From the NCBI GenBank assembly GCA_020442235.1, contig JAGRKQ010000018.1, positions 1 to 5,492 of the forward strand: a DNA stretch of 5,492 nucleotides, read 5' to 3'. Position numbers and translations under genes: made by a program. The stretch comes from Hyphomicrobiaceae bacterium. GTDB taxonomy: Bacteria > Pseudomonadota > Alphaproteobacteria > Rhizobiales > MH13. Every line of letters starts with the position of its first letter. Position 1 is the stretch's first letter. Shown in pieces: positions 4,757-5,492 of this stretch. The notes beneath the pieces are model-generated. The model did not search any database and was not told where the DNA came from. It saw nothing but the letters and a program-made list of their open reading frames with translations.

Positions 4757-5492
4757 ATGCGCCTTTCGCGTCAGGTCGAGCCATTCCTGGAAATGATGAG
4801 CGTGGAGCGCGGGGCTTCGGCCAATACGCTCGCCGCCTATCGCCGCGATCTTGAGGCCTTTCTTGTCGAGGCCGGCGCGACGCGCAGCCTTGCGACCTTC
4901 ACGCGCCAGGACATCGAACGGCACATGCAGGGGCTCGCCGCCGAGCACATGGCACCCTCCACTCAGGCGCGGCGGCTTTCGGCGCTGCGCCAGTTCTTCC
5001 GCTTTCTCTACAGCGAGGGGCTGATCGCCTCGGATCCGACCGAGATCGTGGCCAGTCCGAAGAAGCGCCGGGCACTGCCGAAAGTCCTCAGCGTCGACGA
5101 GGTCGGGCTCCTGCTCGATACGGCGGCGCTGGAAGCGCGGCGCGAGGGGCTTTCCGATGCCGCGCGCCTGAGGGCGCTGCGGCTGACGACGCTTCTGGAA
5201 CTTCTTTACGCAACCGGCATGCGGGTTTCGGAACTGGTCAGCCTGCCGGCTTCGGCCGCGCGCAGCGAGCGGCCCGGCCTCATCATCCGCGGCAAGGGCG
5301 ATCGCGAGCGGCTGGTGCCGCTGACGCCGGCGGCGCAGGACACGATGCGCGACTGGGCGGGGCTCATGTCGGCGCGCCGGCGTCAGGGCGCGCGGGCGGG
5401 GGCCGCCCCTGCCGCCAGTCCGTTCCTGTTTCCGGCGAGTTCCGCCAGCGGTCATCTCACCCGGCAGGCCTTCGCGCGCGATCTCAAGGATC
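4757..5492 (+). CDS. xerD: Site-specific tyrosine recombinase XerD, N-terminal part (cut by window edge)
   Basis: XerD acts with XerC at the dif site to resolve chromosome dimers, activated by FtsK at the septum. 245 complete codons are present, with no stop before the window edge; the full protein should be roughly 300-330 residues. The N-terminal SAM-like core-binding domain (about 1-100) includes FLEMMSVERGASANTLAAYRRDL and RRLSALRQFFRFLYSEGLI. It is followed by DP and the linker KKRRALPKVLSVDEV (102-116). The catalytic domain begins at about 110 and shows Arg I in ATGMRVSELVSL (R156) and the catalytic Lys in GKGDRERLVPL (K180), 24 residues apart as in E. coli XerD. The HxxR motif, second His and nucleophile Tyr lie beyond the window. 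XerD is preferred over XerC or a phage integrase because of the N-terminal sequence and the aroK/aroB neighbourhood. No att site or integrated element is seen. Confidence 0.93.
   Translation, partial: MRLSRQVEPFLEMMSVERGASANTLAAYRRDLEAFLVEAGATRSLATFTRQDIERHMQGLAAEHMAPSTQARRLSALRQFFRFLYSEGLIASDPTEIVASPKKRRALPKVLSVDEVGLLLDTAALEARREGLSDAARLRALRLTTLLELLYATGMRVSELVSLPASAARSERPGLIIRGKGDRERLVPLTPAAQDTMRDWAGLMSARRRQGARAGAAPAASPFLFPASSASGHLTRQAFARDLKD

Noticed and set aside
3886..4854. 322-codon plus-strand open frame across aroK, the spacer, the small gene and the xerD start
   Set aside because: It is antisense to aroK and out of frame with the small gene and xerD, both of which have better evidence. 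No recognisable domain is present.
4568..5455. 295-codon minus-strand open frame opposite xerD
   Set aside because: The plus strand encodes XerD with its catalytic Arg and Lys in place. The reverse frame is Arg/Pro/Gln-rich with no family signal.
4757..5492. Phage or genomic-island integrase instead of XerD
   Set aside because: The sequence has the XerD N-terminal domain and linker. It sits among housekeeping genes, with no tRNA, direct repeats or cargo genes nearby.

Overview
The window is GC-rich, gene-dense bacterial chromosome. The gene order and protein families point to an alphaproteobacterium, most likely of the order Hyphomicrobiales (Rhizobiales). The main pointers are CobS of the aerobic (CobNST-type) cobaltochelatase beside a J-domain protein, a BolA gene with a GETHF...GKSRLERHR signature, and an aroK-aroB-CBS-domain cluster next to xerD. 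No genus can be named from this sequence alone. I see no insertion sequence, CRISPR array, tRNA or rRNA, and no sign of recent horizontal transfer.

Layout. Minus strand, left: a J-domain protein (946 to 299) reads toward cobS (218 to the window edge, cut at its Walker A motif). Plus strand: bolA (1083-1352) diverges from the J-domain gene across a 136-base spacer. Minus strand, centre: aroK (4410 to 3823), aroB (3826 to 2675) and a CNNM/CorC-type CBS-domain membrane protein (2678 to 1374). These three are joined by two four-base ATGA overlaps and read toward bolA, meeting it tail to tail. Plus strand, right: a 55-residue single-pass membrane protein (4574-4741), then xerD (4757 to the right edge, partial), 15 bases apart and probably co-transcribed. 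The 163 bases between aroK and the small gene form a second divergent promoter region.

How the genes fit together. AroB and AroK are steps 2 and 5 of the shikimate pathway to aromatic amino acids. The CBS protein is probably a cation exporter or its regulator. Its tie to the aro genes is translational coupling rather than an evident shared function. XerD is the chromosome-dimer-resolving tyrosine recombinase. BolA is a partner of monothiol glutaredoxins in Fe-S and iron homeostasis. CobS is the AAA+ motor subunit of cobalt insertion in B12 synthesis, and the J-domain protein may assist it or simply share its transcript.

Assessment: this is a conserved housekeeping region, and I did not find a convincing new system. 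The points most worth a second look are the J-domain protein with an N-terminal Cys/His cluster upstream of cobS, the small membrane protein ahead of xerD, and two genes (J-domain, aroK) that lack a Shine-Dalgarno and have promoter-like hexamers placed as if for near-leaderless transcripts.
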